Translations under genes and position numbers: made by a program | Notes under the pieces: model-generated | The model's input: only the letters and a program-made list of their open reading frames with translations | What the model was told of the DNA's origin: nothing | Database searches by the model: none | NCBI GenBank assembly: GCA_017601145.1 | Contig: JAFNIV010000001.1 | Span: forward strand, 39,899-103,898 | Source of the DNA: Candidatus Brockarchaeota archaeon | Lineage (GTDB): Archaea > Thermoproteota > EX4484-205 > JAAOZO01 | Direction: 5' to 3' | DNA length: 64,000 nt | Part shown: positions 27,142 to 35,967 of the stretch, piece after piece | Layout of the letters: every line of letters starts with the position of its first letter | Numbering within the stretch: position 1 is the first letter of the stretch

Positions 27142-27825
27142 CTAAAGCAAGTTAATTTTAACTTTCTCTCCATACGTATCTGTAGTTTTTTGAACAAATC
27201 TAGTTAACGAAACTTCTGGAACGTGAACTCTAAATGTAACCAAATCCTTCTTTGTACTTTGACTTACTACATCTCCAAACTGGTTAAGAAGAGAATATAC
27301 TTGCTTGAAGAGTTCGTTGTTGCACTGAACTTCTACTTCTTTTTCTTTTACTTTAAATGGAAGTATCTTCTTAAGCTCCTGTAAGATAGGTTTAACTTGT
27401 TCTTCAGGATCTTTAAACGGATCTATACTAACTCCTACTTTTTCAAAAGCTTGCTCAATCCTTAGAGTAGGAATTGGTATATTAGTTTGAGGGTCGTATG
27501 CAATTCTGGAAACTAAATTAATGATCCTTTTTCTGTTATCTTCTATCAGCTTTTTTCTTAAGTTTGCCGGAACTTGAATCTCACCTTCGTCCACTATCCT
27601 TTTGGCAATCTTGTAAACATCTTTTGTTCCAAAAAATTTTTGAAGAAGCTCTGATGAAACTCTCTCGCCTTTCTTATAGTCTTTAAATATTTGATCAAAC
27701 TTTACTATCTTATCGCTCCAGGGACCTTTTTTCAACTTATAGTAAACAGCTTTTTCTGGGTCTATTATAACTTCAAATTTGTTTCCTTTTATCTCAAGCC
27801 TAGCTACGCTTTGCTCAGAACTCAT
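27142..27825 (-). CDS. sbds: Ribosome maturation protein SBDS (Sdo1)
   Basis: The 227-aa archaeal SBDS has three domains, starting with VARLEIKGNKFEVIIDPEKA (FYSH domain). The family motif KLRKKLIEDNRKRIINLVSR appears here as LRKKLIEDNRKRIINLVSR near residues 125-143, and a ferredoxin-like C-terminal domain ends the protein. SBDS helps release the anti-association factor from the large ribosomal subunit. It follows proteasome alpha by 27 bp, an order kept in many archaea, but the exosome genes that usually come next are absent. Confidence 0.95.
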   Translation of the reverse strand: MSSEQSVARLEIKGNKFEVIIDPEKAVYYKLKKGPWSDKIVKFDQIFKDYKKGERVSSELLQKFFGTKDVYKIAKRIVDEGEIQVPANLRKKLIEDNRKRIINLVSRIAYDPQTNIPIPTLRIEQAFEKVGVSIDPFKDPEEQVKPILQELKKILPFKVKEKEVEVQCNNELFKQVYSLLNQFGDVVSQSTKKDLVTFRVHVPEVSLTRFVQKTTDTYGEKVKINLL

Positions 27826-27852
27826 AGTTTAATTTATAGTAAACTTAAGGAA

Positions 27853-28578
27853 TTAAATTTTACCTTTTACTCTTTCAAATATTTCAGAGATTTCGCTTTC
27901 ATCGGCCATTACAATTTTTCTAGTCTCTATGCCTCCATAAGCTAATCTTATCGTTTCTGGACTGGCTTCAGTTTTGTTGCTTGCAATCATACTAATGATT
28001 GCTATCTCCTTTAGTCTATCTAAATCAATACCCTTATTGTAGAACTTCTTAGCAGCCTCTATGGCCTCAGTTCTATTTATTCCTGCCGCCGTAATAAAAT
28101 ACTTATTGTAAACACCAGCAGGATCCAGTTGATAAACTGCAGGTCCAATTAAGTCAATGCCTCCAAGTATCAACGACACACCGAAGGGTCTTACCGCAGT
28201 TGTTTGTGTATAGCTTTGTACTAGGTCTCCTAAATTTTTTGCCAGATAGTCGATATCTATTGGTTCATCATAGAAGTATCTATTTGCTTGTGCAAGCTTT
28301 CTTGCTTGATCTACGAGAATCCTTGCATCAGAAGAAAAACCAGCAACAGTTGCAGCGACATGCTCATCTATTTGAAAAATTTTGTGACTAAATCTTCTGT
28401 CTTGCAAAGCATCTGACTTTTTTTCTATTCCAGCAAGCGCAACACCTTTATCTGAACTGACCCCGAATGCAGTTGGACTGTTGTTGACAAGAACTAAAGC
28501 ATAGTCGACTTGATAAAGGCGCCCATCTGGTGAAAACACGGTTACAGCTCGATCGTAACCCATTCCTGGAGGTAACAT
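27853..28578 (-). CDS. psmA: 20S proteasome alpha subunit
   Basis: A 241-aa structural ring subunit of the 20S proteasome. It begins with the alpha-type N-terminus GYDRAVTVFSPDGRLYQVDYA, which gates the chamber, and carries GVALAGIEKKSDALQ and the RPFGVSLILGGID strand. There is no catalytic N-terminal threonine, as expected. It is first in an operon with SBDS. The ATG at 28578 is followed by LPPGM; no competing start is convincing. A PAC2-family gene lies at 62.1 kb in the same window. Confidence 0.96.
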   Translation of the reverse strand: MLPPGMGYDRAVTVFSPDGRLYQVDYALVLVNNSPTAFGVSSDKGVALAGIEKKSDALQDRRFSHKIFQIDEHVAATVAGFSSDARILVDQARKLAQANRYFYDEPIDIDYLAKNLGDLVQSYTQTTAVRPFGVSLILGGIDLIGPAVYQLDPAGVYNKYFITAAGINRTEAIEAAKKFYNKGIDLDRLKEIAIISMIASNKTEASPETIRLAYGGIETRKIVMADESEISEIFERVKGKI

Positions 28579-29080
28579 TTTTCTCTTTCTTGCTTAACAA
28601 AATGGACTTGATAAATCTTTCGCTTATAACGTTTATGTGTTCAAAAAAGAAAAAAATTGTCAGGTAGTTGGATGAAATACCAAATTTGAAACTCCCTTAA
28701 GCCTAGCTATATGGATTTAGCCCTACACCGCGATTTACAGATGAGATTTTTTTACATGTTACTTAAAGTATGTTGCCTTGTTTCAAATTTTTTGCCTATT
28801 ATCATCAATTTATTATAAGGATGTAAAAAGGATTTCTGCGATATTACTCAAAATACATCTTATTAGAGAGAAGAAAAGAAGATACAAAAAGTGTCCTAAG
28901 TAAGGTGGAGTTTTAGTAACTTATGTTAGTGAATGTAGTCTTCATCTTACTCTTATTTACATAAAACTGTAGATAAATAGCATCTAGGCTTAAACTATAT
29001 TCAACATAACTATAGACAACAGAGTTGGAAAAGATCCTCTTTATTGTAATTTATACTAGTAACTTACATTTCAATTAAAA
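28579..29080. other. Gap between psmA and tRNA-Arg, possible relic
   Basis: No intact gene. On the plus strand around 28880-28975 a frame reads RYKKCPK, a stop, then GGVLVTYVSECS. One TGT or TGC in place of the TAA would restore CPKCGGVLVTYVSE, a zinc-ribbon-like sequence, so this may be another relic. The evidence is thin. I see no C/D box RNA. Confidence 0.3.
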
Positions 29081-29155
29081 CGGGCCCGGAGGGATTTGAA
29101 CCCACGGTCTTCGGCTTAGAAAGCCGACGCCTTATCCATACTAGGCTACGGGCCC
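29081..29155 (-). tRNA. tRNA-Arg (UCU)
   Basis: A complete cloverleaf on the minus strand: acceptor GGGCCCG pairs with CGGGCCC plus discriminator G, D-arm GCCTAGTATGGATAAGGC, anticodon stem TCGGC/GCCGA around loop TTTCTAA (anticodon TCT), and T-arm GTGGG/TCC-side with TTCAAAT loop. No intron, and CCA is not encoded. It lies just downstream of leuS. Confidence 0.95.
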
Positions 29156-29257
29156 GTTTTTAACGCTTAAAAGGAGGTTAATTAATTTTTCGAAGTTATC
29201 AAATAAGATAAGATTTCTTAAATACCTCGATAAAAAGTATAGAGGAAAACCACACTC

Positions 29258-32158
29258 TTACTCTAAGATGAAAGAAGGTCTAAGAGGTTCACTAAGCTTA
29301 GCTTTCTCATAGGGAGCGGCTTCTTTTGAGTCCTCTTTAATTATTTTTACTTCTTCTAACTCGAGGTCTTTCTTTAAGAAATTGCTTGAAGAAATTAGGA
29401 ATTCATCTTCCGTTATTTTGTCTAAAGCGTTCATAAAAGTATCAAAACCCATTGATCTAATTTTTTCAACGAGCCTAAGAACACTCTTTGGGAGATCCTT
29501 GTAACTTATGCTGCTTGTCCTATCTTTAAATGCGACCATAACTTCTTTTATTATCTCATTATCTCTCTTACCTTCTGCGAATTTAAGAGCCACAAACCTT
29601 GCTATTTCCCGTTTTTGTTCGGATGCTACAAAGATCTTTATTTTGCTTGGTTTCTCTTTCATAATCTTCTTAACGTTTTGGATATCGCTAAGCAAAGAAT
29701 CAAGGTAGTCTTCTTTTAGGTTTGCTAGTTTATTTTCTATAAAGTCTTCTTCTCTTGGCCACCTTTCCTTAACTACAAGTGAGTTGTTTCCTAAAATTCG
29801 CCACAGCTCTTCAGCAAAGTGAGGTGTAAATGGAGCCATCATAACCACCCAAGCATTAAGAGCTTTCTTTAAAGTTGGAGTTAATGTAAGTTCTTGTCTT
29901 CTTCTTACGTATCGTTTTAACGTATTCCTAAAATTAAAGAAAATCTCAACAGCAGCTTTTCTAATCGCAACTTCATTAAGTGAAGTTATTGCAGTTTTTA
30001 TGTGTTCTCTAACTTTTGATGAGAGCCAAAGGTCTAACTCAGTATCATTTTCGCTTACTTTCGCACCTGAAAGCATCAAAAAAGATTCATATATATTATT
30101 TAAATTTTGGAAAGCTGAATTTACAACTTCGTCGTTCCAATCTGGATCATCTAATCCATCAGCAGAAATTAAGCACGTAAGACGAACCACGTCAGCACCA
30201 TACTTTTTAATTGCATCCTTTATAGAAACGAATATTCCTTTTGACTTGTGCATTGGCTGTCCTCCTAACTTCATGAAGCCATTAACAGCTATGCCTTTTG
30301 GCCATTTGTCCTCTGGAAATATTGCAACATGATGAAATATGTAGAAGGTTAAATGATTTGCAATGAGGTCTTTACCGGAATTTCTAAGATCCACAGGATA
30401 CCAGTAATCAAATTCCTTTCTTATGCTTTCCAAAAGAGATTCTTCAATGTTTGAGCGTCTTGCAACATCCTTTGGATTCCCTTTTCCTAATATAACATAG
30501 TCAAAAAACTCTAAAGTAAGATTGCTGGACTTTAAGTATCCCTGATTTACGAATTTTGAAATTATGTAATAAGCCATGTAAATAGTTGAATCACTAAGGG
30601 TTTCTATCAAGTACTTATCATCCCAAGGAAGCTTTGTCCCAAGCCCGGAAGTTCTCACAAAAGCCCAATCATCATACCAATCTATGAACCACTCAAAGTT
30701 AATTCTTGCTTCTTCTGGAAAGATCCTCATCTTAGAGAGACAGCGCTTTGCCTTTTCTTTCCACTCTTTATTCGAGTAATCTAGCAAATACTGATCTGGA
30801 AGAATTTTTACATAGGTTCTTGTACCACACCTGCAAATAACGGGTGTTGGAAGTTCAAGCATTTCATCTGCAAGTCCTTTTTCCTTGAGGACTTCAGCAA
30901 CTTTTACTTTTGCATCCTTAACTAGCAATCCTTTAAATTCTCCAGTATTTTCAAGAAGAACACCATGCAAGAATTCTTCTCTATAGACCTCTGAAGTTGC
31001 CCTTTCAAGGTTAGGATCATTTTGGTTTTGTATTCCTAGTTCTTTCACTATAACCTCTGAAGGATTAATTCCAAACCTTTCAGTTTTAATAAGTGATATT
31101 GGTTGAAGGCCATCAACTATACTAGAGTCAAGATTAAATTTCTTAAGCACTTCTTTATTCTTTTTTAAATCAACCAAAGCCATGTAGTCATAAGGCGCAT
31201 GCGCAGGAACACTGTAAACAACACCTGTTGCTAAGTCTGGATCAACAAAAGAAGCAGGAAGAATTGGAACTTCTTTCCCAGTTAATGGAGTTAAAACATA
31301 TTTCCCTAAGAGCAAAGAACCATTAAATGAACTTATAACTTCTACATCTCTTAATTGATCCTTAAGCTTCTCAACGCAACTCTTGCTAACTATCCACTTC
31401 TCTCCATTAACTCTAGCTTCAACGTAGTCAGCATTAGGATTCAGCCAAACATTTGTTATGCCAAAGATAGTCTCTGGCCTAAGAGTTGCAGCTACTAGAA
31501 AAGCATCACTATCTTTTAACTTATACTTGACCAAATTAAAAATTATTGGGAAGACACCTTCTCCTGAAAGACGATCATGATCTCCTGTGACACTTTTACA
31601 CCTAGGACACCAAACAACAGGATGTTTTCCCCTCTTTATATATCCCCCTTCTTTTAACTTAAAGTATTGCCACTCTACATACTTACTATAGCATTGATCA
31701 TCACTTGTTGTATGAAATTCCCTTCTCCAGTCTATTCCAATTCCAAGTTTTTTAATCGCTTCTCTATTATTTTCGGTAAAGTATCTAGCCATAAAGAATG
31801 GATCTTCAAATTTATATATTATCTCTTCTGGGACGCCATCTATATCTCTAAGTATTTTTATTGTTTGTTGATCCCTCCTTTTTATTCTATCAGAAACTCC
31901 CGCTATTGTAACTCCTGTCCAATGCCATGCAAATGGAAAAAGTACATTATAGCCCATATGCCTTTTAAACCTCGAAATAACATCGAGTCTTGTTAAGGTA
32001 TATGCAGTTCCAATGTGTACTGAGCCGCTCATGTATGGAAATGGAAACGTGACGAAAAACTTCTCCTTAGTAAAATCTACTTCTGCATTGTAAACTTGGC
32101 TTTCTTCCCAAGTTTTTTGCCACTTTCTTTCGATTTCATGAAAGTTAAGCTTTTGCAA
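29258..32158 (-). CDS. leuS: Leucyl-tRNA synthetase
   Basis: Charges tRNA-Leu. The 966-aa archaeal/eukaryotic-type class I enzyme has the HIGH-like SVHIGTAYT (H48-T51), a connective editing domain, a CPRC and CRCG zinc site, WFIDWYDDWAF, and the KMSKS-like HKSKG near residues 637-641. The start is TTG at 32158, inside the end of alaS (14-nt overlap), with GGAGGCG seven bases upstream as a strong ribosome site. alaS and leuS are thus translationally coupled. Confidence 0.96.
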   Translation of the reverse strand: MQKLNFHEIERKWQKTWEESQVYNAEVDFTKEKFFVTFPFPYMSGSVHIGTAYTLTRLDVISRFKRHMGYNVLFPFAWHWTGVTIAGVSDRIKRRDQQTIKILRDIDGVPEEIIYKFEDPFFMARYFTENNREAIKKLGIGIDWRREFHTTSDDQCYSKYVEWQYFKLKEGGYIKRGKHPVVWCPRCKSVTGDHDRLSGEGVFPIIFNLVKYKLKDSDAFLVAATLRPETIFGITNVWLNPNADYVEARVNGEKWIVSKSCVEKLKDQLRDVEVISSFNGSLLLGKYVLTPLTGKEVPILPASFVDPDLATGVVYSVPAHAPYDYMALVDLKKNKEVLKKFNLDSSIVDGLQPISLIKTERFGINPSEVIVKELGIQNQNDPNLERATSEVYREEFLHGVLLENTGEFKGLLVKDAKVKVAEVLKEKGLADEMLELPTPVICRCGTRTYVKILPDQYLLDYSNKEWKEKAKRCLSKMRIFPEEARINFEWFIDWYDDWAFVRTSGLGTKLPWDDKYLIETLSDSTIYMAYYIISKFVNQGYLKSSNLTLEFFDYVILGKGNPKDVARRSNIEESLLESIRKEFDYWYPVDLRNSGKDLIANHLTFYIFHHVAIFPEDKWPKGIAVNGFMKLGGQPMHKSKGIFVSIKDAIKKYGADVVRLTCLISADGLDDPDWNDEVVNSAFQNLNNIYESFLMLSGAKVSENDTELDLWLSSKVREHIKTAITSLNEVAIRKAAVEIFFNFRNTLKRYVRRRQELTLTPTLKKALNAWVVMMAPFTPHFAEELWRILGNNSLVVKERWPREEDFIENKLANLKEDYLDSLLSDIQNVKKIMKEKPSKIKIFVASEQKREIARFVALKFAEGKRDNEIIKEVMVAFKDRTSSISYKDLPKSVLRLVEKIRSMGFDTFMNALDKITEDEFLISSSNFLKKDLELEEVKIIKEDSKEAAPYEKAKLSEPLRPSFILE

Positions 32159-34922
32159 TTTTTTCGCCTCCTTCTATACCAAAAATTAACAAACCTAACA
32201 CCCTCTGTTTAAGTCTTTCTAAGTCGATGTTATTTACTAAACCACCTTTACCAAACTTGTCTTTTCCACCACCTCCTCCTCCGTATTCTTTTCCTATTAT
32301 CTTAGCTAGATCTCCAGCCCTTAACTTTGAAGGTATTTTTGATTCTTTGCCGTAAACTATTACGAAGTCGTTTGGGATAGACATTGTAGATAGGATAAAA
32401 CATACAGAAGCCTCGTCCAATTTAGAAACGTTTTCTCCTATCTTTATTATTTCATCTAGGTTGTACTGATTTGCCACATAAAATATGAAGTTGAAACCTT
32501 CTTTTCGCTCTGCCTTATTCACAAGTGAAACTGAAACTTCTTTTATTTCTTTTTCCTTATACTCTTCAACCTTAGACTTAAGCTCTTCGAGTTCCTTTAG
32601 AAAGTTCGTAGATTGTTCTAACAGTTTCAACTTACTTACCTTAAGTAATTTTTCTAATTTTCTTACAATATTTTCATCTTCTTGTAGTAACTTAAGTGAG
32701 CTTAATCCAGAAGTAAATATTAACCTAACTACACCATCTTGGATCTTCTCTGCATGAATTATCTTTATTAAACCAATTTGACCAGTGTTTTCTACATGCA
32801 AACCACCACAAGCTTCTACTTCGTAATTTCCAATCGATACGATTCTTATTTCCTTTGCTGGTACAACACCACCTTGATATATCCTAAAACCATACCTTCT
32901 TTCAGCCTCAGTTCTCATAAGATATTCTATCTTAACAGGAAGAGCTTTTAAAACAAGTTCATTGGCCAATTTTTCAATCTTTTCTATCTCCTCTTCAGTT
33001 AATCCTTCGTAATGAGTTATATCTAATCTAGACTCATTTACATCTTTTTGCGCTCCATGTTGCCAAACATGCGCACCAAGTATGTTTCGAGAAGCCCAGT
33101 TAATGATGTGTGTTGCAGTATGAGCTCTTCTTAGAGCCCATCTCCTTTCCATGTCAACTCTTAACTTTACTTTTTCACCTACCTTAGGAAGGTTTCCTTC
33201 TACAAAGTGTAGTATTCTGTTTTTATAATTTATGACATTAGTTACATTTAGTTTTTCTCCGCTTTCTCTTTCCATCGTTCCTTTATCACTTGGTTGTCCT
33301 CCGCCTTCTGGGTAGAATATTGTTTCCCCGAGCAACACTATGTTTGGCTCAAACACACCCAAAACTGTAGCAGAAAATTCTTCTAAATTTGGATCCTCAT
33401 AGTATTTCTTTTTTGTTTCTTCGTAATTGAGAATCTCCTTTGGAAACTCTTGCTCCTTAACTTGAGTCACTAAATTTTTTGCATGCCGAGCAGCTATGTT
33501 TTTGTAAAAGTCAACTGGAATTTCAACTGAAATCCCTCTTGTAAACTGAAGAACATCGTTAACTTCTTCTGGAGTAAAGCCATGAGAATCATAAAGCTCT
33601 ACGAGTTTTTCTGGAGTTAATAAATAGTTTTTTGAAGCATCAAGTTCTTTAAGGATTAAAGAAGAAGTACGTTCATAATTTCTTTTGTACTTTTGAAACT
33701 CAACAGAAGCAACCTTTATTATTTCATCTTTCTGTTCTCCTAAAGTTCTAAACCACCTCGACCAATAGTTAACCTGAAGATCAAGTAAAGGAATGAGATC
33801 ATCAAGAATTCCTAAAGAGCGCATATTTCTTGCAATCCTTCTAAATAAAAGCCTTGCAAGATAACCAACTCCAACATTTGAAGGAACAACACCTTCAGAA
33901 AGTATAAAAACAAGACTTTTTGAATGATCTACGATCTTAAAAGCCTTCTCAAGAGGCGATATTTGTTTCTCTAAGAATTCGGGCTTAACGTTAAGTACTT
34001 TCGCTACCTGAGTTCTGATTTGAGATAAGGGTAAAGTGGGATCAACTCCTGAAAGAGCTACTACATATTTTTTAATTAAGTCTTCATCATAAGATATCTT
34101 CCCTTCCTCTAATATGTACTGTATTGCTTTTGGATGTACAACGAACATTGAACTTAATGCGCCTGAAGCAACCCAAAGGAATCTTTCTATCCCATATCCT
34201 GTATCTACGGTTCTTATTGGCAATTCGGATAATGAACCATCTCTTTCAACTTTAAACCTCATGAATACTAAAGTTGCAACTTCTAGGCCTCCAACTATTA
34301 CTTCAAAACAAGGACCAGCATTTCCTCCGCCGGACCAGTATGACTCTTTGTATAGAATTTTTTCTCTAGGGATTTTCATAATTTTTGTGATAAACTCATA
34401 AGAGTAGCGCACTGTTTCATCTTTCCAGTAAACTTCATGAGAACTATCGTTAAATGCATGATGCCCACCCATTTCAAATATACTCATATGCCTTCCGAAT
34501 GTAGTGCCAACGTTATCAAGGTCAAGCAATCTAATGCAGGGTTGAGAAACAACTAAAGGATTAGCAGGAGGAGGGATCATGCCTTCTGTAACATAAGGTT
34601 GAAAGTCCACTATGCTAGCATCCGTTAGATAGAGGTCACTTCTCCATCTAGCAACAACAGGATAAGGATCTATAACTTTATGACTTTTGGAACTGAAAAA
34701 ACCAAGGAAGAGGTTTCTAACCTCTTCCAGAGAGCTTGTTCTGTAACCTATTGGATTATCGATGAATTCATATTTTACTGTTGGGGATTCTCCACACTCG
34801 CCTTTGAATTCTTGAGGGACCCAGTAGTACTCACCTTCCTTTTCACATAACCTTCTTTCGTAGCCTAGTTCTTTAAAAACGCTAAGCCTGTATTCTTCTT
34901 CACCAAACCTTCCTTTTGACAT
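32145..34922 (-). CDS. alaS: Alanyl-tRNA synthetase
   Basis: Charges tRNA-Ala. The 925-aa archaeal-type class II enzyme starts with the family leader GRFGEEEYRLSVFKELGY. The catalytic core includes EMGGHHAFNDSSHEVYW and CFEVIVGGLEVATLVFM. The editing domain carries the metal ligands in RRAHTATHIIN and CGGLHVENTGQ, and the C-terminal domain has a coiled coil and a GGGGGGKDKFGKGG tail. It is first in an operon with leuS; the tRNA-Gly gene ends 54 bp upstream. Confidence 0.96.
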   Translation of the reverse strand: MSKGRFGEEEYRLSVFKELGYERRLCEKEGEYYWVPQEFKGECGESPTVKYEFIDNPIGYRTSSLEEVRNLFLGFFSSKSHKVIDPYPVVARWRSDLYLTDASIVDFQPYVTEGMIPPPANPLVVSQPCIRLLDLDNVGTTFGRHMSIFEMGGHHAFNDSSHEVYWKDETVRYSYEFITKIMKIPREKILYKESYWSGGGNAGPCFEVIVGGLEVATLVFMRFKVERDGSLSELPIRTVDTGYGIERFLWVASGALSSMFVVHPKAIQYILEEGKISYDEDLIKKYVVALSGVDPTLPLSQIRTQVAKVLNVKPEFLEKQISPLEKAFKIVDHSKSLVFILSEGVVPSNVGVGYLARLLFRRIARNMRSLGILDDLIPLLDLQVNYWSRWFRTLGEQKDEIIKVASVEFQKYKRNYERTSSLILKELDASKNYLLTPEKLVELYDSHGFTPEEVNDVLQFTRGISVEIPVDFYKNIAARHAKNLVTQVKEQEFPKEILNYEETKKKYYEDPNLEEFSATVLGVFEPNIVLLGETIFYPEGGGQPSDKGTMERESGEKLNVTNVINYKNRILHFVEGNLPKVGEKVKLRVDMERRWALRRAHTATHIINWASRNILGAHVWQHGAQKDVNESRLDITHYEGLTEEEIEKIEKLANELVLKALPVKIEYLMRTEAERRYGFRIYQGGVVPAKEIRIVSIGNYEVEACGGLHVENTGQIGLIKIIHAEKIQDGVVRLIFTSGLSSLKLLQEDENIVRKLEKLLKVSKLKLLEQSTNFLKELEELKSKVEEYKEKEIKEVSVSLVNKAERKEGFNFIFYVANQYNLDEIIKIGENVSKLDEASVCFILSTMSIPNDFVIVYGKESKIPSKLRAGDLAKIIGKEYGGGGGGKDKFGKGGLVNNIDLERLKQRVLGLLIFGIEGGEKIAKA

Positions 34923-35021
34923 AACTTAGCTTCTTTTGACAGTAAATATGATTTAAAACCTTTTTGTTAATAGTATGCGGCAGCCGGGATTTGAACCCGG
35001 GCCAACAGCGTGGCAGGCTGC

Positions 35022-35036
35022 TTTTAGGTCTAAAGA
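35022..35036 (-). other. tRNA-Gly intron 2 (between positions 26 and 27)
   Basis: 15 nt, TCTTTAGACCTAAAA on the tRNA strand. TTTA/TAAA around a GACC loop can form a 4-bp helix, in keeping with a relaxed bulge-helix-bulge target. Boundaries are placed to leave A26 and G27. Confidence 0.75.
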
Positions 35037-35041
35037 TGTCC

Positions 35042-35060
35042 TTCCAGTTGCAACAGCAAT
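35042..35060 (-). other. tRNA-Gly intron 1 (D-loop, after A21)
   Basis: 19 nt on the tRNA strand, containing TTGC-TGTT-GCAA, a 4-bp hairpin. Excision rejoins AGCCTGGTA to GGAC and restores the D-arm. Repeated A residues at both edges leave the exact cut ambiguous by one or two bases. Confidence 0.8.
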
Positions 35061-35082
35061 TACCAGGCTAGACTACTGCCGC

Positions 35083-35725
35083 ATAAAAAATTTTTACGGA
35101 ATAAGGTAAATAAAAATCTTACTCTTTAACTAAAACTAAACATTAAGAACTTATTTATTAAGTACTGACTAAGCGACTACTTTACAAGCAAGGGCTAGCA
35201 AAAAGCTCTTTCTTAGCTATTCGCTTGTACGATTTTTCAGAGAAGAAAAACTATAACGACATTACGAATATTTTAAAAAAAGCAATTAAACGAGTTACCT
35301 TTTTTCTTTTAGTTCAAACTCATACAAACGTCGTCTTTTGATACGCATTTCGTTTATAAGATGGTCTTCCAATTCAAGTGAATTTATTGATTGAGGCTTC
35401 TATGAACATTGAAACTTCGATTGCTTCTTTTTTGAGAAATAGATTTACTAAGTATTCTAATACATTGATCTCATGCTTTGCAAGCAGCTTAATACAGAAG
35501 TAAGTGTACCAGTTTGCTAACTTAAGTTTAGTCTAAGACTATTTGAAGAAAAACAAACCTCTAGCTTTACGCATTTAACTGAGACTTTGCTATCTTTGTA
35601 AAAGTTAAGATAGATTTCTCACTTTTCGGGAGAACTAAGAAGACTTAATCTAATGAACTTTTAGAAAGCTATTTTTATATTAACACCATAAACTTTCCCA
35701 TTCAAAAACAAAAGGCGTTAAGGTG
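35083..35725. other. Gap between tRNA-Gly and tRNA-Lys with a decayed gene
   Basis: No intact gene in 640 bp. A frameshifted minus-strand relic covers 35295-35532 (separate entry). The remainder is AT-rich without recognisable RNA or protein features. Confidence 0.45.
35295..35532 (-). pseudogene. Decayed helical protein gene with one frameshift
   Basis: The minus strand reads TKLKLANWYTYFCIKLLAKH, EINVLEYLVNLFLKKEAIEV and SMFIEASINKFT to a stop. One base later the frame continues as ELEDHLINEMRIKRRRLYEF and ends ELKEKR, stop at 35295. Composition is strongly protein-like across the junction, so a single-base shift in a real gene is the simplest reading. The start is missing: a stop lies just upstream of the first part. 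Family unknown. Confidence 0.45.
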
Positions 35726-35739
35726 CGGGCCCGGTGGGA

Positions 35740-35762
35740 TTTCCAATCGATGTTTCTAAATT
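35740..35762 (-). other. tRNA-Lys intron 2 (T-loop)
   Basis: 23 nt between loop bases TTCAAA and the last T. ATTT near its 5' end can pair with AAAT near its 3' end, giving a short helix at the exon borders. A-runs let the boundaries slide by a few bases. Confidence 0.8.
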
Positions 35763-35784
35763 TTTGAACCCACGACAAACGGGT

Positions 35785-35799
35785 TTCTTTGGCTTGCCT
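35785..35799 (-). other. tRNA-Lys intron 1 (canonical 37/38)
   Basis: 15 nt, AGGCAAGCCAAAGAA on the tRNA strand, directly 3' of anticodon base 37. This is the usual archaeal intron site. One base of ambiguity because an A flanks each border. Confidence 0.85.
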
Positions 35800-35967
35800 T
35801 AAAAGCCCGCTGCTCTACCATGCTGAGCTACGGGCCCGCTACGGCGAGTTCCTTCTTTGTACTACAAATTTAAATTTTTCTTCCTTAAAAAGGTCTAAGA
35901 ATCAGTTAAAACTGAAAGAAACAAAAACTTTTAATATTTATAAGATTAGTGCTTAAGCAGATAGCAG

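Larger units (their letters stand above)
34976..35082 (-). tRNA. tRNA-Gly (GCC) with two non-canonical introns
   Basis: Acceptor GCGGCAG pairs perfectly with CTGCCGC plus discriminator A. The anticodon arm GCAGC-CTGCCAC-GCTGT is contiguous (anticodon GCC) and the T-arm is CCGGG-TTCAAAT-CCCGG. The D-stem GTCT/GGAC is split by 19 extra bases after A21, and 15 more bases sit between position 26 and the anticodon stem. Removing both leaves a normal 73-nt tRNA. The canonical anticodon-loop intron is absent. Exact cut sites can slide by 1-2 nt. Confidence 0.9.
35726..35837 (-). tRNA. tRNA-Lys (UUU) with anticodon-loop and T-loop introns
   Basis: Acceptor GGGCCCG/CGGGCCC plus G73, D-arm GCTCAGCATGGTAGAGC, anticodon stem GCGGG/CCCGT around CTTTTAA (anticodon TTT). 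A 15-nt insert follows position 37, the canonical site. A second insert of 23 nt splits the T-loop of GTGGG-TTCAAAT-CCCAC. Removing both leaves a normal 74-nt tRNA with every stem intact. CCA is not encoded. Confidence 0.92.

Noticed and set aside
28640-28760. H/ACA or C/D RNA downstream of psmA
   Set aside because: The box sequences are imperfect and I could not form the required stems.
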